From Actinomyces sp. AC-20-1 (GTDB taxonomy: Bacteria; Actinomycetota; Actinomycetes; Actinomycetales; Actinomycetaceae), in contig NZ_JACJVC010000010.1 in assembly GCF_023369555.1 (NCBI RefSeq), forward strand, positions 23,833 through 87,832: 64,000 nucleotides of DNA, in the 5' to 3' direction. Both the position numbers and the translations under genes were made by a program. Under the pieces are notes generated by a model. It made no database searches. It saw only the letters and a program-made list of their open reading frames with translations, and was not told the DNA's origin. Below, piece after piece: positions 17,086-25,590 of this stretch (position 1 is the first letter of the stretch; every line of letters begins with the position of its first letter).

Positions 17086-18102
17086 TCAGCGCCCGGCCGG
17101 GGCGGGCGCGGCCGAGCCGCGCACGATGAGGTCGGGGAGGAAGAGCATCTCCGCGTCCGGCACCTCCTCGCCTGCGATGGCGTTGAGCAGGCTGGTGACC
17201 GCCGCCCGGCTGATGGCCGTCACCGGCTGGCGCACGGTGGTCAGCGGCGGGTCCGTCATGGGGATGAGCGGGGAGTCGTCGTAGCCGATGACCGACAGGT
17301 CCTGCGGAACCTCAAGGCCCGCGGCGCGCGCCCCCTGGATGGCCCCCAGTGCCATGAGGTCCGAGCCGCAGACCACGGCCGTGCACCCCTGCTCCAGCAG
17401 CGCCCGGACCGCGCTCGCCCCGCCCTCGTAGGTGTAGAGGCGCTCGACGACCCGCAGCGGCTCCTCGGGCAGGTGGGCGCGCATGGCGTCCTGGTAGCCG
17501 GCGCGCTTGCGCTGGGCGGGCACCATGCGGGTGGGGCCCGTCGCCAGCCCGATGCGCCGGTGCCCCAGGCTCACGAGGTGCTCCACGGCGATGCGCGAGG
17601 ACACGCGGTCGTCGGTGGTGAAGCCCGGCGCCTTGATGGTCGGGGCGTTGCCGTTGATCGTCACCAGGGGCACGCCGCGCTCACGCAGCCGCTGGTAGCG
17701 GGTGACGTCACCGGTGGTGTCGGAGTGCCGCCCGGACACGAAGACGATCCCGGCCACGCCACGGTCCACCAGCATCTCGATGTACTCGTCCTCACTGGTG
17801 CCGCCCGGCGTCTGCGTGCACAGCAGGGGGATGTGCCCGCTGGCGGCGAGCAGCTGCTCGATCTCCTGGGCGTACATGGGGAAGATCGGGTTGCTCAGCT
17901 CCGGCACGACGAGGCCGACCAGGCCGCGGGAGGCCTGGTGAAGGGTCTCGGGACGCTCATAGCCGAGAAGGTCGAGGGCCACGAGCACCTGCCTGCGGGT
18001 GACGTCGGCGACGTTGGCCTTGCCGTTGAGGACCCGGGAGACGGTCGCCGTCGAGACACCGGCCTGCTCGGCGATGTCAGTCAGGGTGATGCGCTGAGGC
18101 AC
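17086..18102 (-). CDS. LacI-family repressor of the maltodextrin locus (MalR-like)
   Basis: A 338-residue LacI/GalR repressor. The N-terminal helix-turn-helix is complete (ITLTDIAEQAGVSTATVSRV, residues 4-23, then LNGKANVADVTR and LGYERP). The effector domain is normal, with LVVPELSNPIFPMYAQEIE, PGFTTDDRVSSRIAVEHLV and LSVIGYDDSPLIPMTDPPLT. GTG 18102 has a CGGAGA ribosome binding site. Its start overlaps the end of the GH13 gene by 26 bases, so it is the last gene of the mal operon. The probable target is the CTTGCAAG site at 24162-24169 in front of malE, by analogy with streptomycete MalR; this is inference. Confidence 0.88.
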   Translation of the reverse strand: MPQRITLTDIAEQAGVSTATVSRVLNGKANVADVTRRQVLVALDLLGYERPETLHQASRGLVGLVVPELSNPIFPMYAQEIEQLLAASGHIPLLCTQTPGGTSEDEYIEMLVDRGVAGIVFVSGRHSDTTGDVTRYQRLRERGVPLVTINGNAPTIKAPGFTTDDRVSSRIAVEHLVSLGHRRIGLATGPTRMVPAQRKRAGYQDAMRAHLPEEPLRVVERLYTYEGGASAVRALLEQGCTAVVCGSDLMALGAIQGARAAGLEVPQDLSVIGYDDSPLIPMTDPPLTTVRQPVTAISRAAVTSLLNAIAGEEVPDAEMLFLPDLIVRGSAAPAPAGR

Positions 18103-20107
18103 GTGAGTCTCCGTTCTCGGTGGGTGGGGCCGGGCGCGCTGGCACGGCCGGCTCGAGCACGACGACCGCGGAGCCGGGGCCCCGGACGGACAGGTCGAGC
18201 GCTCCACTCTCACCGTAGACGATAGCGACCCCGTCGAAGGCCGTCGCCGCGCCCGTGCCGCGGGCGTGCAGCGCTGCCAGGGGCAGCCGCAGGGGCGCGG
18301 TGGCGCAGCGGGCCAGGACGACGAGGACGTCACCGGCCGGGTGGGTGCGCACCCAGGCGACGACGTCGTCGCCGGCGTGGACCCAGCGCAGCCCGCCCCG
18401 TCGCAGGGCCGGCAGCGACCGGCGCAGGGCCGACAGCTGCCGGTAGCGCTCGAGGACGACGCGGTCCACCGGGCCCCATGAGCCGTGGTCGGCCAGCTCG
18501 GTGGGGTGGTGGCTGCCCGTGGGCGCCGGCGACCACGGGATGGTGGTGCGCGAGTGCTCACCGGTGCGCCCGGTGGCGCCTAGCTCGTCCCCGGCGAAGA
18601 CGGTGGGCACGCCCGGGGCGGTGAACAGGGCCGTGGCCGCCACCAGGTGGGCGTCGCGGGAGCCGACGACGGTGCGCACGCGCGGGGTGTCGTGGGAGGA
18701 CAGCAGGTTCATGGAGCGGGCCACCGAGGTGGCGGGCATGTGCGCGTGGTAGGAGCGCACCCCGCGGACCACCGCGTTGCCGGGCCGGTGGGGGATCGCG
18801 GTGGGGATGCCGAGCCAGGTGAGGGCGTCGGCGGGGTCGGGGTCGGACAGCCAGGACCACAGGGGGCGGGTGAAGCCGACGTAGCTCATGGTGCCGTGCC
18901 AGCCGGTGCCCTCCAGGTCGCGGCTGGCGTCGTGCCCGTGCTCGGCGACGAGCCACAGCGGGCGCCCTGTGTCCGCCTCGACCTCGGCCATGGTGGCGCG
19001 CATGTCGGCCGCCACCTGGTGGTTGAGGTCGACCGGGCCGTGGCGGCCGGTCATGTTGGCCACGTCGGTGCGCCAGCCGTCGGCGTTGAAGGGCTCGGTG
19101 AGCCAGTGCGCGGTCACGGAGCCCGGGCCGCGCAGGAGCCGGTCGCGCAGCAGCCCGGAGCGGTGGTCGAGCTTGGGCAGGCTGGGCACGTCCAGCCAGG
19201 CGGCGTAGTCGTCGGGGTGGTGACGGAAGGAGTAGAAGGAGGCCTCGGGGGCGTGGGGGTCGGCGACGGCGCTGCGGAACCACTCGTGGGCGTCACCGGT
19301 GTGGTTGGTGGTCAGGTCCAGCAGCAGGCGCATGCCGCGCGTGTGAAGGGCGCGGGACAGGCGCTCCAGGGCCTCGTCGCCGCCCAGCAGCGGGTCGACG
19401 TGCGCGAAGCTCACCGAGTCGTAGCGGTGCACGGAGCGGGCCTGGAAGACGGGGGTGAGGTAGACGGTGTCGACGCCGAGCCCCTGGAGGTAGTCGAGGT
19501 GGTCGACCACCCCGTCCAGGTCCCCGCCGTACCAGGCGGTGCCGGTCGCGTCGCCGGCGACGGGCGGCTCGTCGAGCCAGCCGCGGGGCTCCGCCCAGGC
19601 AGGGGCCCGGCGTGAGCGAGGGTCGGTGTGCCGGGCGAAGCGGTCGGGGAAGACCTGGTACACGACGGCGTCGAGCACCCAGTCGGGGCCGGTGTCCTGC
19701 GACAGGACGGCGAAGTCGGTGGCGTCGGCGGGGTCGTGGTCGACCGTGCCCGCGGCCGTGACCCACAGGTAGGGCTCGGCGGCCCCCGGCTCCAGCAGCA
19801 GGAAGCGGTAGCGGTTGAGCGGGTTGACCAGGCGGACCGGACCGTGCCACCAGGTGCCGGCACCATCGTCGGCGACCCGCTCCATGAGGGTGATGGCGGG
19901 CTCGCCGTCGACGACCTGGCGCAGCACCACCTGCTCGGGGTCCAGCCCGGCCGGCACCCACAGGCGGGCGGTGAGCACGGCACCGGGCTCGCGGTGGCCC
20001 ACCAGGTAGGAGGGTCCGGTGTCGTGGTGCGGCTCGGCCAGGCAGGACCCGGCCACCACCCCCGAAGGGGCGGCGCCGGGACGTGCCTGGCCGAGCCTGC
20101 TGGCCAC
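18077..20107 (-). CDS. GH13 alpha-glucosidase/maltodextrin hydrolase
   Basis: A cytoplasmic glycoside hydrolase family 13 enzyme, expected to break imported maltodextrins to glucose units. All four conserved regions are intact: DLTTNHTGD (region I), GWRTDVANM (region II, nucleophile Asp), WLVAEHGHD (region III, acid/base Glu) and LLSSHDTPR (region IV). An N-terminal sandwich domain precedes the barrel (VVYQVFPDRFARH marks the barrel entry). I placed the start at GTG 20107, 5 bases after the malG stop, giving about 676 residues; an internal start is possible. It belongs to the malE-F-G operon. No signal peptide was seen. Confidence 0.87.
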   Translation of the reverse strand: MASRLGQARPGAAPSGVVAGSCLAEPHHDTGPSYLVGHREPGAVLTARLWVPAGLDPEQVVLRQVVDGEPAITLMERVADDGAGTWWHGPVRLVNPLNRYRFLLLEPGAAEPYLWVTAAGTVDHDPADATDFAVLSQDTGPDWVLDAVVYQVFPDRFARHTDPRSRRAPAWAEPRGWLDEPPVAGDATGTAWYGGDLDGVVDHLDYLQGLGVDTVYLTPVFQARSVHRYDSVSFAHVDPLLGGDEALERLSRALHTRGMRLLLDLTTNHTGDAHEWFRSAVADPHAPEASFYSFRHHPDDYAAWLDVPSLPKLDHRSGLLRDRLLRGPGSVTAHWLTEPFNADGWRTDVANMTGRHGPVDLNHQVAADMRATMAEVEADTGRPLWLVAEHGHDASRDLEGTGWHGTMSYVGFTRPLWSWLSDPDPADALTWLGIPTAIPHRPGNAVVRGVRSYHAHMPATSVARSMNLLSSHDTPRVRTVVGSRDAHLVAATALFTAPGVPTVFAGDELGATGRTGEHSRTTIPWSPAPTGSHHPTELADHGSWGPVDRVVLERYRQLSALRRSLPALRRGGLRWVHAGDDVVAWVRTHPAGDVLVVLARCATAPLRLPLAALHARGTGAATAFDGVAIVYGESGALDLSVRGPGSAVVVLEPAVPARPAPPTENGDSRASAHHPD

Positions 20108-20112
20108 GGGGC

Positions 20113-21027
20113 TCAGCCCTTGACAGCGCCGGCGGTGGCGCCGCCGACAATGTACTTCTGCAGGTACTGGAACAGGGCGATGACCGGGATCATCGTCATG
20201 ACGGCGCCGGCGGCGAACAGGCCCAGGTTGTTGGAGCGGTCGCCCGAGAGCATGCCGTACAGACCCACGGCGAGGGTCTTCTTGGAGTCGTCGGTCAGGA
20301 AGATCGAGCCCAGGAGGAACTCGGAGATGATGCCGACGAAGGCCAGCAGGAAGGTGGTGGCCAGGATCGGCTTGAGTGAGGGCAGCAGGATCTTGGAGAA
20401 GACCTGCCAGTGGGTGCAGCCGTCGAGGATGGCCGCCTCGTCCAGGGACTTCGGGATGGTGTCGAAGGTCCCCTTGATGAGCCACACCTGGCCCAGCGCC
20501 CCGCCCATGAGGGCCAGGCAGTAGCCGGTGAGGGTGTTGAGGCCGATGCCCGGGATGATCGTGCCGATGTCGGAGATCATGTTGTAGATGGCGATCATCG
20601 ACAGTGTCGCCGGGAACATCATGATGAGCAGCAGGGCCAGCAGGCCGCCGCGACGGCCCTTGAAGCGGAAGCGGCTGAAGGCGTAGGCGGCCAGCACCGA
20701 CAGGAAGATCTGCACGGCGGCCACGACGGCGCACACCACGAGGGTGTTGGCGTACCAGCGGACGAAGGGGCCCTTGCCGCCGGACAGCAGCGTCTCGTAG
20801 TGCACGAAGGACACCTGCGTGGGGATGAGGCTCGTCGAGGCGACGGTGCCCACGGGGTTGAGCGAGGCGCTGATGACGTACAGCACCGGGAAGGCGGCGA
20901 AGGCCAGGGCGAGGACGCCCACCAGGTGGCGCCATCCGACCTCGGCGAACCACCGTCCGAAGGACATGTGGTTCTGCTGGGGCTTGTCTGCCTTGGATGA
21001 GGCCGATGTCGTGTTCTGAGTGGTCAT
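20113..21027 (-). CDS. malG: Maltodextrin ABC transporter permease MalG
   Basis: Inner-membrane subunit of a carbohydrate-uptake ABC transporter, 304 residues with about six membrane helices. The permease coupling motif that contacts the ATPase is DEAAILDGCTHWQVFSKILLP (near residue 197; a 20-residue EAA loop). An N-terminal soluble tail (TTQNTTSASSKADKPQQNH) precedes the first helix. It follows malF by 21 bases and is followed at once by the GH13 gene. No malK-type ATPase is encoded here, so a shared MsiK-like ATPase elsewhere is expected. Confidence 0.93.
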   Translation of the reverse strand: MTTQNTTSASSKADKPQQNHMSFGRWFAEVGWRHLVGVLALAFAAFPVLYVISASLNPVGTVASTSLIPTQVSFVHYETLLSGGKGPFVRWYANTLVVCAVVAAVQIFLSVLAAYAFSRFRFKGRRGGLLALLLIMMFPATLSMIAIYNMISDIGTIIPGIGLNTLTGYCLALMGGALGQVWLIKGTFDTIPKSLDEAAILDGCTHWQVFSKILLPSLKPILATTFLLAFVGIISEFLLGSIFLTDDSKKTLAVGLYGMLSGDRSNNLGLFAAGAVMTMIPVIALFQYLQKYIVGGATAGAVKG

Positions 21028-21048
21028 GGTCGTACTTCCTTCCGGGCC

Positions 21049-22632
21049 TCAGTTGACGTCCTCGAGCGCGCGGGTCGCCCGGAACTGGATGGCGGCGAGC
21101 ACGCCGGTGATGACGAACAGGATGACGGAGACCGCAGAGGCGAAGCCGTAGTCGGCGCCGGCACCGCCGAAGGCGATGCGGTAGACCACGGAGATGAGGA
21201 TGTCCGTGCCGCCGCGGATGTACTCGCCCTCGCCGAAGGGGCCACCGCGCGTGAGCAGCTGGATGGCGTTGAAGTTGTTGAAGTTGAAGGCGAAGGTGCT
21301 CACCAGCAGCGGGGCGACGGAGACCAGCAGCAGGGGGGTGGTGATCCGCGTGGTGGTCTGCCAGCCGTTGGCGCCGTCGATCCTGGCGGCCTCCTTCAGG
21401 TCCCCGGAGATCGACTGCAGGGCGCCGGTGCACACGATGAACATGTAGGGGAAGCCCATCCAGGTGTTGGTCAGCAGCACGGCCACCTTCGCCCAGGTCG
21501 GGTCGCCCAGCCAGTTGATGCTCAGGTGCAGGGCGTCGTTGATGAGGCCGAAGTCCTTGTTGTAGAAGTTCGACCAGATGAGCAGGGAGATGAAGCCGGG
21601 CACCGCGTAGGGCAGCAGGAGGAAGGAGCGGTAGAGCTTCTTGCCGCGCACGCGGTCGTCGTTGAGGGTCAGGGCCAGGAAGTAGCCGACGAGGAAGGTC
21701 AGGAGCATCGAGCCGCCGGCGAAGACCAGGGTCCACACGAAGGCGCCGCCGAGCTGCTTGATGAGGGAGGTGTTGGTGAACAGGTCCCTGAAGTTGGCCA
21801 GGCCGACGTTCTGCAGCCAGGACTGGGCGAGCCGGTTGCCGTTGGCGTCCACGAAGTACTCGGACTTGCCGACCTTCTGGACGCTGTAGGTGCTTCCCGA
21901 GAGCATGTCGGTGATGGTGTCGGTGGCCTCGTCGTAGACCATCGTCTTGGTGCCCTCGAAGGCGTTGCGCACGCCCTGGACCTTGATGGCCGAGTCCTCG
22001 GAGACGGACAGGGTCAGGGCGCTGATCGCCTCGTAGTTGTCGTTGATCTCCTGGGGGGTCAGGACGCTGTAGCCCTCGGCCTCGGTGACGAAGCCGTCCG
22101 TGACGGTGACGTCACCGGCCTTGGCCTGGCGCACGGTCTCGCCGTCGGCCCCGAAGAGGACCTCGTTGGTGTCCGGGTCGACCAGGAAGAGTGAGTAGGG
22201 GCCCTCGTCGGCGCTGCCGGTGGTGGCCACGGTGAGGTTGTAGATGGGGGAGTCGGCCGTCTGCTGGACCGAGTTGTTGGTGATCGCGGTGATCGCCTCC
22301 TCCTTGGTCCCCCGGAAGCCGTCACCGAAGTTCGTGAAGGCGGTCTGCACCGTGAGCACGATCGGGATGATGAGGAAGACGGCCAGGAAGAACGTGCCCG
22401 GGAAGACGTACTTGGCGGGGACGAAGCGCTTGGTGGAGTACAGGGCGAAGATCGCCAGGGTGGCCAGGACGACGACCGTGAGCCACATCCACATCTGGAA
22501 CTGGATGAGCAGGGGGACGAGGTAGATCGCCACGGAGAGGGCGGCCCCGAGGAGGAGGACACGACCGAGCAGCGACCGAATCGTCGAGGTCCTCTCCTTC
22601 GGGCCGCTCGCGTTGGTGAGGGCGGACGACAT
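21049..22632 (-). CDS. malF: Maltodextrin ABC transporter permease MalF
   Basis: Membrane permease of 527 residues. I chose ATG 22632, which has AAAGGAA 7 bases upstream. The N-terminus has several helices (LLGRVLLLGAALSVAIYLVP, TVVVLATLAIFAL, FFLAVFLIIPIVLTV). A large soluble loop of about 170 residues follows before the next helix, equivalent to the P2 loop of MalF that contacts the binding protein. The EAA motif is LKEAARIDGANGWQTTTRIT, followed by the last helices. MalG and MalF together form the translocation channel. Confidence 0.93.
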   Translation of the reverse strand: MSSALTNASGPKERTSTIRSLLGRVLLLGAALSVAIYLVPLLIQFQMWMWLTVVVLATLAIFALYSTKRFVPAKYVFPGTFFLAVFLIIPIVLTVQTAFTNFGDGFRGTKEEAITAITNNSVQQTADSPIYNLTVATTGSADEGPYSLFLVDPDTNEVLFGADGETVRQAKAGDVTVTDGFVTEAEGYSVLTPQEINDNYEAISALTLSVSEDSAIKVQGVRNAFEGTKTMVYDEATDTITDMLSGSTYSVQKVGKSEYFVDANGNRLAQSWLQNVGLANFRDLFTNTSLIKQLGGAFVWTLVFAGGSMLLTFLVGYFLALTLNDDRVRGKKLYRSFLLLPYAVPGFISLLIWSNFYNKDFGLINDALHLSINWLGDPTWAKVAVLLTNTWMGFPYMFIVCTGALQSISGDLKEAARIDGANGWQTTTRITTPLLLVSVAPLLVSTFAFNFNNFNAIQLLTRGGPFGEGEYIRGGTDILISVVYRIAFGGAGADYGFASAVSVILFVITGVLAAIQFRATRALEDVN

Positions 22633-22758
22633 TGTCTGTTCCTTTCCGTGCCGTCGGCGCGGGCACGCAGCGGCATCGATGGGCAGGGAGGGGTGCCCGC
22701 TCACGGGCACGGGGGAGAGACCGGACCACTGGTACGGCTCGGTTGGGGTGAAGGGGGC

Positions 22759-22794
22759 GTCGGGGGCCGGCGCGTGTCTGCGCCGGCCCCCGAC
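22759..22794 (-). terminator. Hairpin between malE and malF
   Basis: A perfect 15-bp stem, GTCGGGGGCCGGCGC (22759-22773) with GCGCCGGCCCCCGAC (22780-22794), and a 6-base loop, 10 bases after the malE stop. Position and strength suggest partial termination or mRNA 3'-end protection, so that binding protein is made in excess over permease. Confidence 0.7.
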
Positions 22795-22804
22795 GGTGCG
22801 GGAC

Positions 22805-24091
22805 TCAGCCCGCGATGGCCGACTTGATCTCCTCGCCGGCGCTCGTCATGGTGCTCGCGGGGTCGGAGCCGCCGATGATGTTGGCCTGCGCCTTGCCCAG
22901 CGGGGACCAGATCTCCGACATCTCGGGGATGGAGGGCATCGGGTCGGCGTTGTCACTGGCCAGGGTGGCGAAGGTGACCATGTCCGGGTACTCGGCCTTG
23001 AGCTCCTCGGCCAGGTCCTTCTGGACCGGCGGGAGCTGGTTGAGGTCGAACATCGCGCGGGTGATGGTGGTGTCCTTGACGACATCGGTGACGAAGGTCT
23101 GGGCGAAGGCGGCGTTCTTGCCCTTGGAGGCGACGTAGAAGGCGTTGACGCCGGCGAAGGGGCGGGCCTCGTTCATCCCCTCGAAGCCGGGGATCTGGGT
23201 GACCGCGTAGTCGATGCCGGCGTTGACGACGTCGGCCAGGGCCCAGGGGCCGGACACCAGGTACGGGGCCTTGCCCTCGGTGAACAGCGAGATCGCGTTG
23301 TCGCCGGTGATGGAGGTCCTCAGGACGCCCGCGGCGCCGAGCTCGCCGATCTTGGCGGCGGCCGCCAGGGAGCCCTCGCCGCCGACACCCAGGTCCTGCG
23401 GGTTGAGGGAGCCGTCGGCGTTCTTGCCGAACAGGTAGCCGCCACCGGAGGTGTAGAGGGGCTGCATGTGGTAGGCGTCGCCGGCCTCGCCGACGGGCAG
23501 CGACAGGACCGCGTCGGTGCCCGCGGCCTGACCGGCGGCCACGAGCTCCTCGATCGTGGTGGGGGCGGTCACGGAGGTCAGGGCCTTGTTGACGAACAGG
23601 GCCAGGGTCTCGACGGCGTAGGGGACCGCGTAGGTCTGGCCGTCGTAGGTGACGGCGTTGAGGCCGACCTCGGCGATGTTGGACTTGGCCGCCTCGGACA
23701 GCGTGACCGGGGAGATGGAGCTGTTCTGGACGAGGTTGCCGATCCAGTCGTGGGCGCCCAGCACGACGTCGGGGCCGTTGCCGGCCTGGTTGGCCGTGAC
23801 GAAGGTCGACTGGATCTCGTTGGCCACGGTCTGCACGGCCACGGTGATGCCCTGCGCCTCGCCCCACTTGGTGGCGGCCTCCCTCAGGGAGTTCGCCTTC
23901 TTCTCGTCGGCCCAGATGACCAGGTCGGCGTTGGGGTCGCGCACGAGGGCGTCGTCGGAGGGGGCGGCCTCGGCGGAGTCGGCCCCTCCGGAGGGGGTGG
24001 GGCTGTCGGAGCCGCCGGAGCAGGCGGCTGCGGCGGTGAGGGTGGCGGCGATGGCCGTGAGGGACAGGAAAGACCTGCGGTTAAGAGACAC
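22805..24091 (-). CDS. malE: Maltodextrin-binding lipoprotein MalE
   Basis: Extracellular solute-binding protein, 428 residues, tethered by a lipid. It starts at GTG 24091 with AAGGAGA upstream. The signal carries NRRSFLSLTA and a lipobox ending at C24 (LTAAAACSGG), then a Ser/Gly/Pro linker. Maltose-binding-protein family landmarks are ADLVIWADEKKANSLREAA, VVLGAHDWIGNLVQN, ALTSVTAPTTIEELVAAGQA and GKAPYLVSGPWALADV. It is followed by malF after a strong hairpin. The promoter with the LacI-type operator lies 42-80 bases upstream. Confidence 0.94.
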   Translation of the reverse strand: MSLNRRSFLSLTAIAATLTAAAACSGGSDSPTPSGGADSAEAAPSDDALVRDPNADLVIWADEKKANSLREAATKWGEAQGITVAVQTVANEIQSTFVTANQAGNGPDVVLGAHDWIGNLVQNSSISPVTLSEAAKSNIAEVGLNAVTYDGQTYAVPYAVETLALFVNKALTSVTAPTTIEELVAAGQAAGTDAVLSLPVGEAGDAYHMQPLYTSGGGYLFGKNADGSLNPQDLGVGGEGSLAAAAKIGELGAAGVLRTSITGDNAISLFTEGKAPYLVSGPWALADVVNAGIDYAVTQIPGFEGMNEARPFAGVNAFYVASKGKNAAFAQTFVTDVVKDTTITRAMFDLNQLPPVQKDLAEELKAEYPDMVTFATLASDNADPMPSIPEMSEIWSPLGKAQANIIGGSDPASTMTSAGEEIKSAIAG

Positions 24092-24139
24092 CGTGATTCT
24101 CCTTCGAATCAGAGTAGGGGAAGGCCCTGCAGTGAAAAC

Positions 24140-24170
24140 AATGTAACGTCCCCGTGCAAGCCTTGCAAGC
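24140..24170 (-). promoter_or_regulatory. malE promoter with overlapping LacI/MalR operator
   Basis: On the minus strand the -35 is TTGCAA (24168-24163) and the -10 is TACATT (24145-24140), separated by exactly 17 bases. The 8-bp palindrome CTTGCAAG (24162-24169) covers the -35, and a second half-site, CTTGCAC, follows (minus strand 24160-24154). CTTGCAAG-type sites are the known targets of MalR-like LacI proteins in streptomycetes. Repression by blocking the -35 is inferred. Confidence 0.65.
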
Positions 24171-24226
24171 GTGTGGACAGCCTACAGCCAAGAGTGGCGG
24201 CTGTCACACGCTTGGCTCGCCCCGGA

Positions 24227-25450
24227 TCAGGCGACGGTCGCCGCGTGCAGCCACACCGTCGTCGTCGGCGGCACCACGACCCTGCCGTCCGCCTGGCCGA
24301 GCAGCTGGGAGGACAGCAGCACCTCGGCGTGCTCCGGCAGGGACACCGGCTCCGCCGTCGTGTTGACCAGCACGAGCACGTCACGCACGAGCAGCGTGAG
24401 GACCTCCCGGGCGCACCAGTCCAGGCCCGTGACGAAGGCGAGGGGGGCCGAGGCCAGGCGGCGCTCCTCGCGAAGCCACGTCGCGTGACGCACCGTCGCC
24501 AACGGCGAGCCGAACAGGGCCCCCTGCTCGGCCGCGTGCTCGTTGACGAGGTCCTGGACCTCCCGGGGCGAGGAGGGCCTGAGCACGTCCGGCAGCGAGA
24601 CCTCGTCGCCCTGACGCAGGTACACCGAGCCCGGCAGCGCCAGCATGAGCGCCTGGAGGGCCAGGGCCCGCTGCTCGCGCACCTCCGGCTGGGTGAACCA
24701 GCGCCGGCCGTCCCCGGGGTCCGTGGTGGCGTCAAGGACGTGGCTGGGCAGGCAGCGCCACACGGGAGGGGCGCCGTAACGGTCGTGCTCGGCCAGTGAG
24801 CGGGTGAGGTGGCGCGTCATCGAGCCGGCGTCCCAGCGCACGAGCATGAGAGCGTCGTCGCGCAGGTGGTGCAGCCAGTCCTCCTGGAAGTGGCGCCGCC
24901 ACGTCTCGGGGTAGTCCGCGGAGACGTCCGCCCCCAGCACCCCGTCCTCCGCGTAGGAGGCCAGTAGGCCGTGCAGGAGGTTGAGGTACTCGGTCAGCTG
25001 GGCCAGGTCCGTGGCCTCGGTGACCTCCGGGGGGATGATGGTGCCCAGGTCGATCCCGTCCGCCCCCGCCGCGAGGAAAGCCTCCGCACGCTCGAGCAGG
25101 CCGTCGCCCTCACGCTCACGACCGACGACGATGCGCCGGTCCTCGCCCGCGTGCGGGCCCGTCACCGGCCCCAGCGCCCCCGAGATGCGCAGCAGCAGGC
25201 GCAGCCCGCGCTCGTGCGCCGCCTCGGCCAGGGCCGCGACCGCCGCTGACTCGGCGGGCACGTCGACCAGGCCAGGGCGCATGAGGACGGTGTTGAGGCC
25301 GAGGGAGCGCACGTGGTCGAGCACGCCGTGCATCTGCGCCAGGTCCTCGGCACCGAGCTCGGAGGAGGCGATCTCGTACACGAGGGCCTTGCGCCACCAC
25401 TCCAGCGGACTGTTCTGCACTCGGTGCACGAGAGTCGTCGTGGTCGTCAC
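24227..25450 (-). CDS. GH13-like protein lacking catalytic residues
   Basis: A 407-residue relative of GH13 alpha-glucosidases. Framework pieces remain: SPLEWWRKALVYEIASSELG at the barrel entry, LDHVRSLGLNTVLM, and LALQALMLALPGSVYLRQGDE with SLPDVLRP near the end. However, region I reads RLLLRISGALG, region II is GADGIDLGTII (no R-x-D), no region III glutamate could be placed, and region IV is LPSHVLD instead of NHD. I therefore expect no hydrolase activity; a carbohydrate-sensing or structural role is possible. GTG 25450 has a GAGAAGGGAG ribosome binding site 11 bases away. It lies immediately upstream of the malE promoter, on the same strand. Confidence 0.75.
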   Translation of the reverse strand: MTTTTTLVHRVQNSPLEWWRKALVYEIASSELGAEDLAQMHGVLDHVRSLGLNTVLMRPGLVDVPAESAAVAALAEAAHERGLRLLLRISGALGPVTGPHAGEDRRIVVGREREGDGLLERAEAFLAAGADGIDLGTIIPPEVTEATDLAQLTEYLNLLHGLLASYAEDGVLGADVSADYPETWRRHFQEDWLHHLRDDALMLVRWDAGSMTRHLTRSLAEHDRYGAPPVWRCLPSHVLDATTDPGDGRRWFTQPEVREQRALALQALMLALPGSVYLRQGDEVSLPDVLRPSSPREVQDLVNEHAAEQGALFGSPLATVRHATWLREERRLASAPLAFVTGLDWCAREVLTLLVRDVLVLVNTTAEPVSLPEHAEVLLSSQLLGQADGRVVVPPTTTVWLHAATVA

Positions 25451-25578
25451 GCGAGCCGCTCCCTTCTCTCCGGGCCGTAGCCCGCAGCCGGGTCCCCTAG
25501 CCGCCAGCCCGGACACCGACGGGACCGGGTGCCTGACGGCCCCGGGGAACCCTGCGGTCATAGTAGCGTGCCCCTGCG

Positions 25579-25584
25579 TAGGCT
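25579..25584 (+). promoter_or_regulatory. Leaderless -10 box of dgt
   Basis: TAGGCT, 6 bases before ATG 25591, with no ribosome binding site. Confidence 0.65.
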
Positions 25585-25590
25585 TGGCCC

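Noticed and set aside
17028..17099. Direct repeat CAGCGCCCGGCCG on both sides of the gap after the glycerate-kinase-like gene
   Set aside because: A short GC-rich match that includes coding ends; no element lies between the copies.
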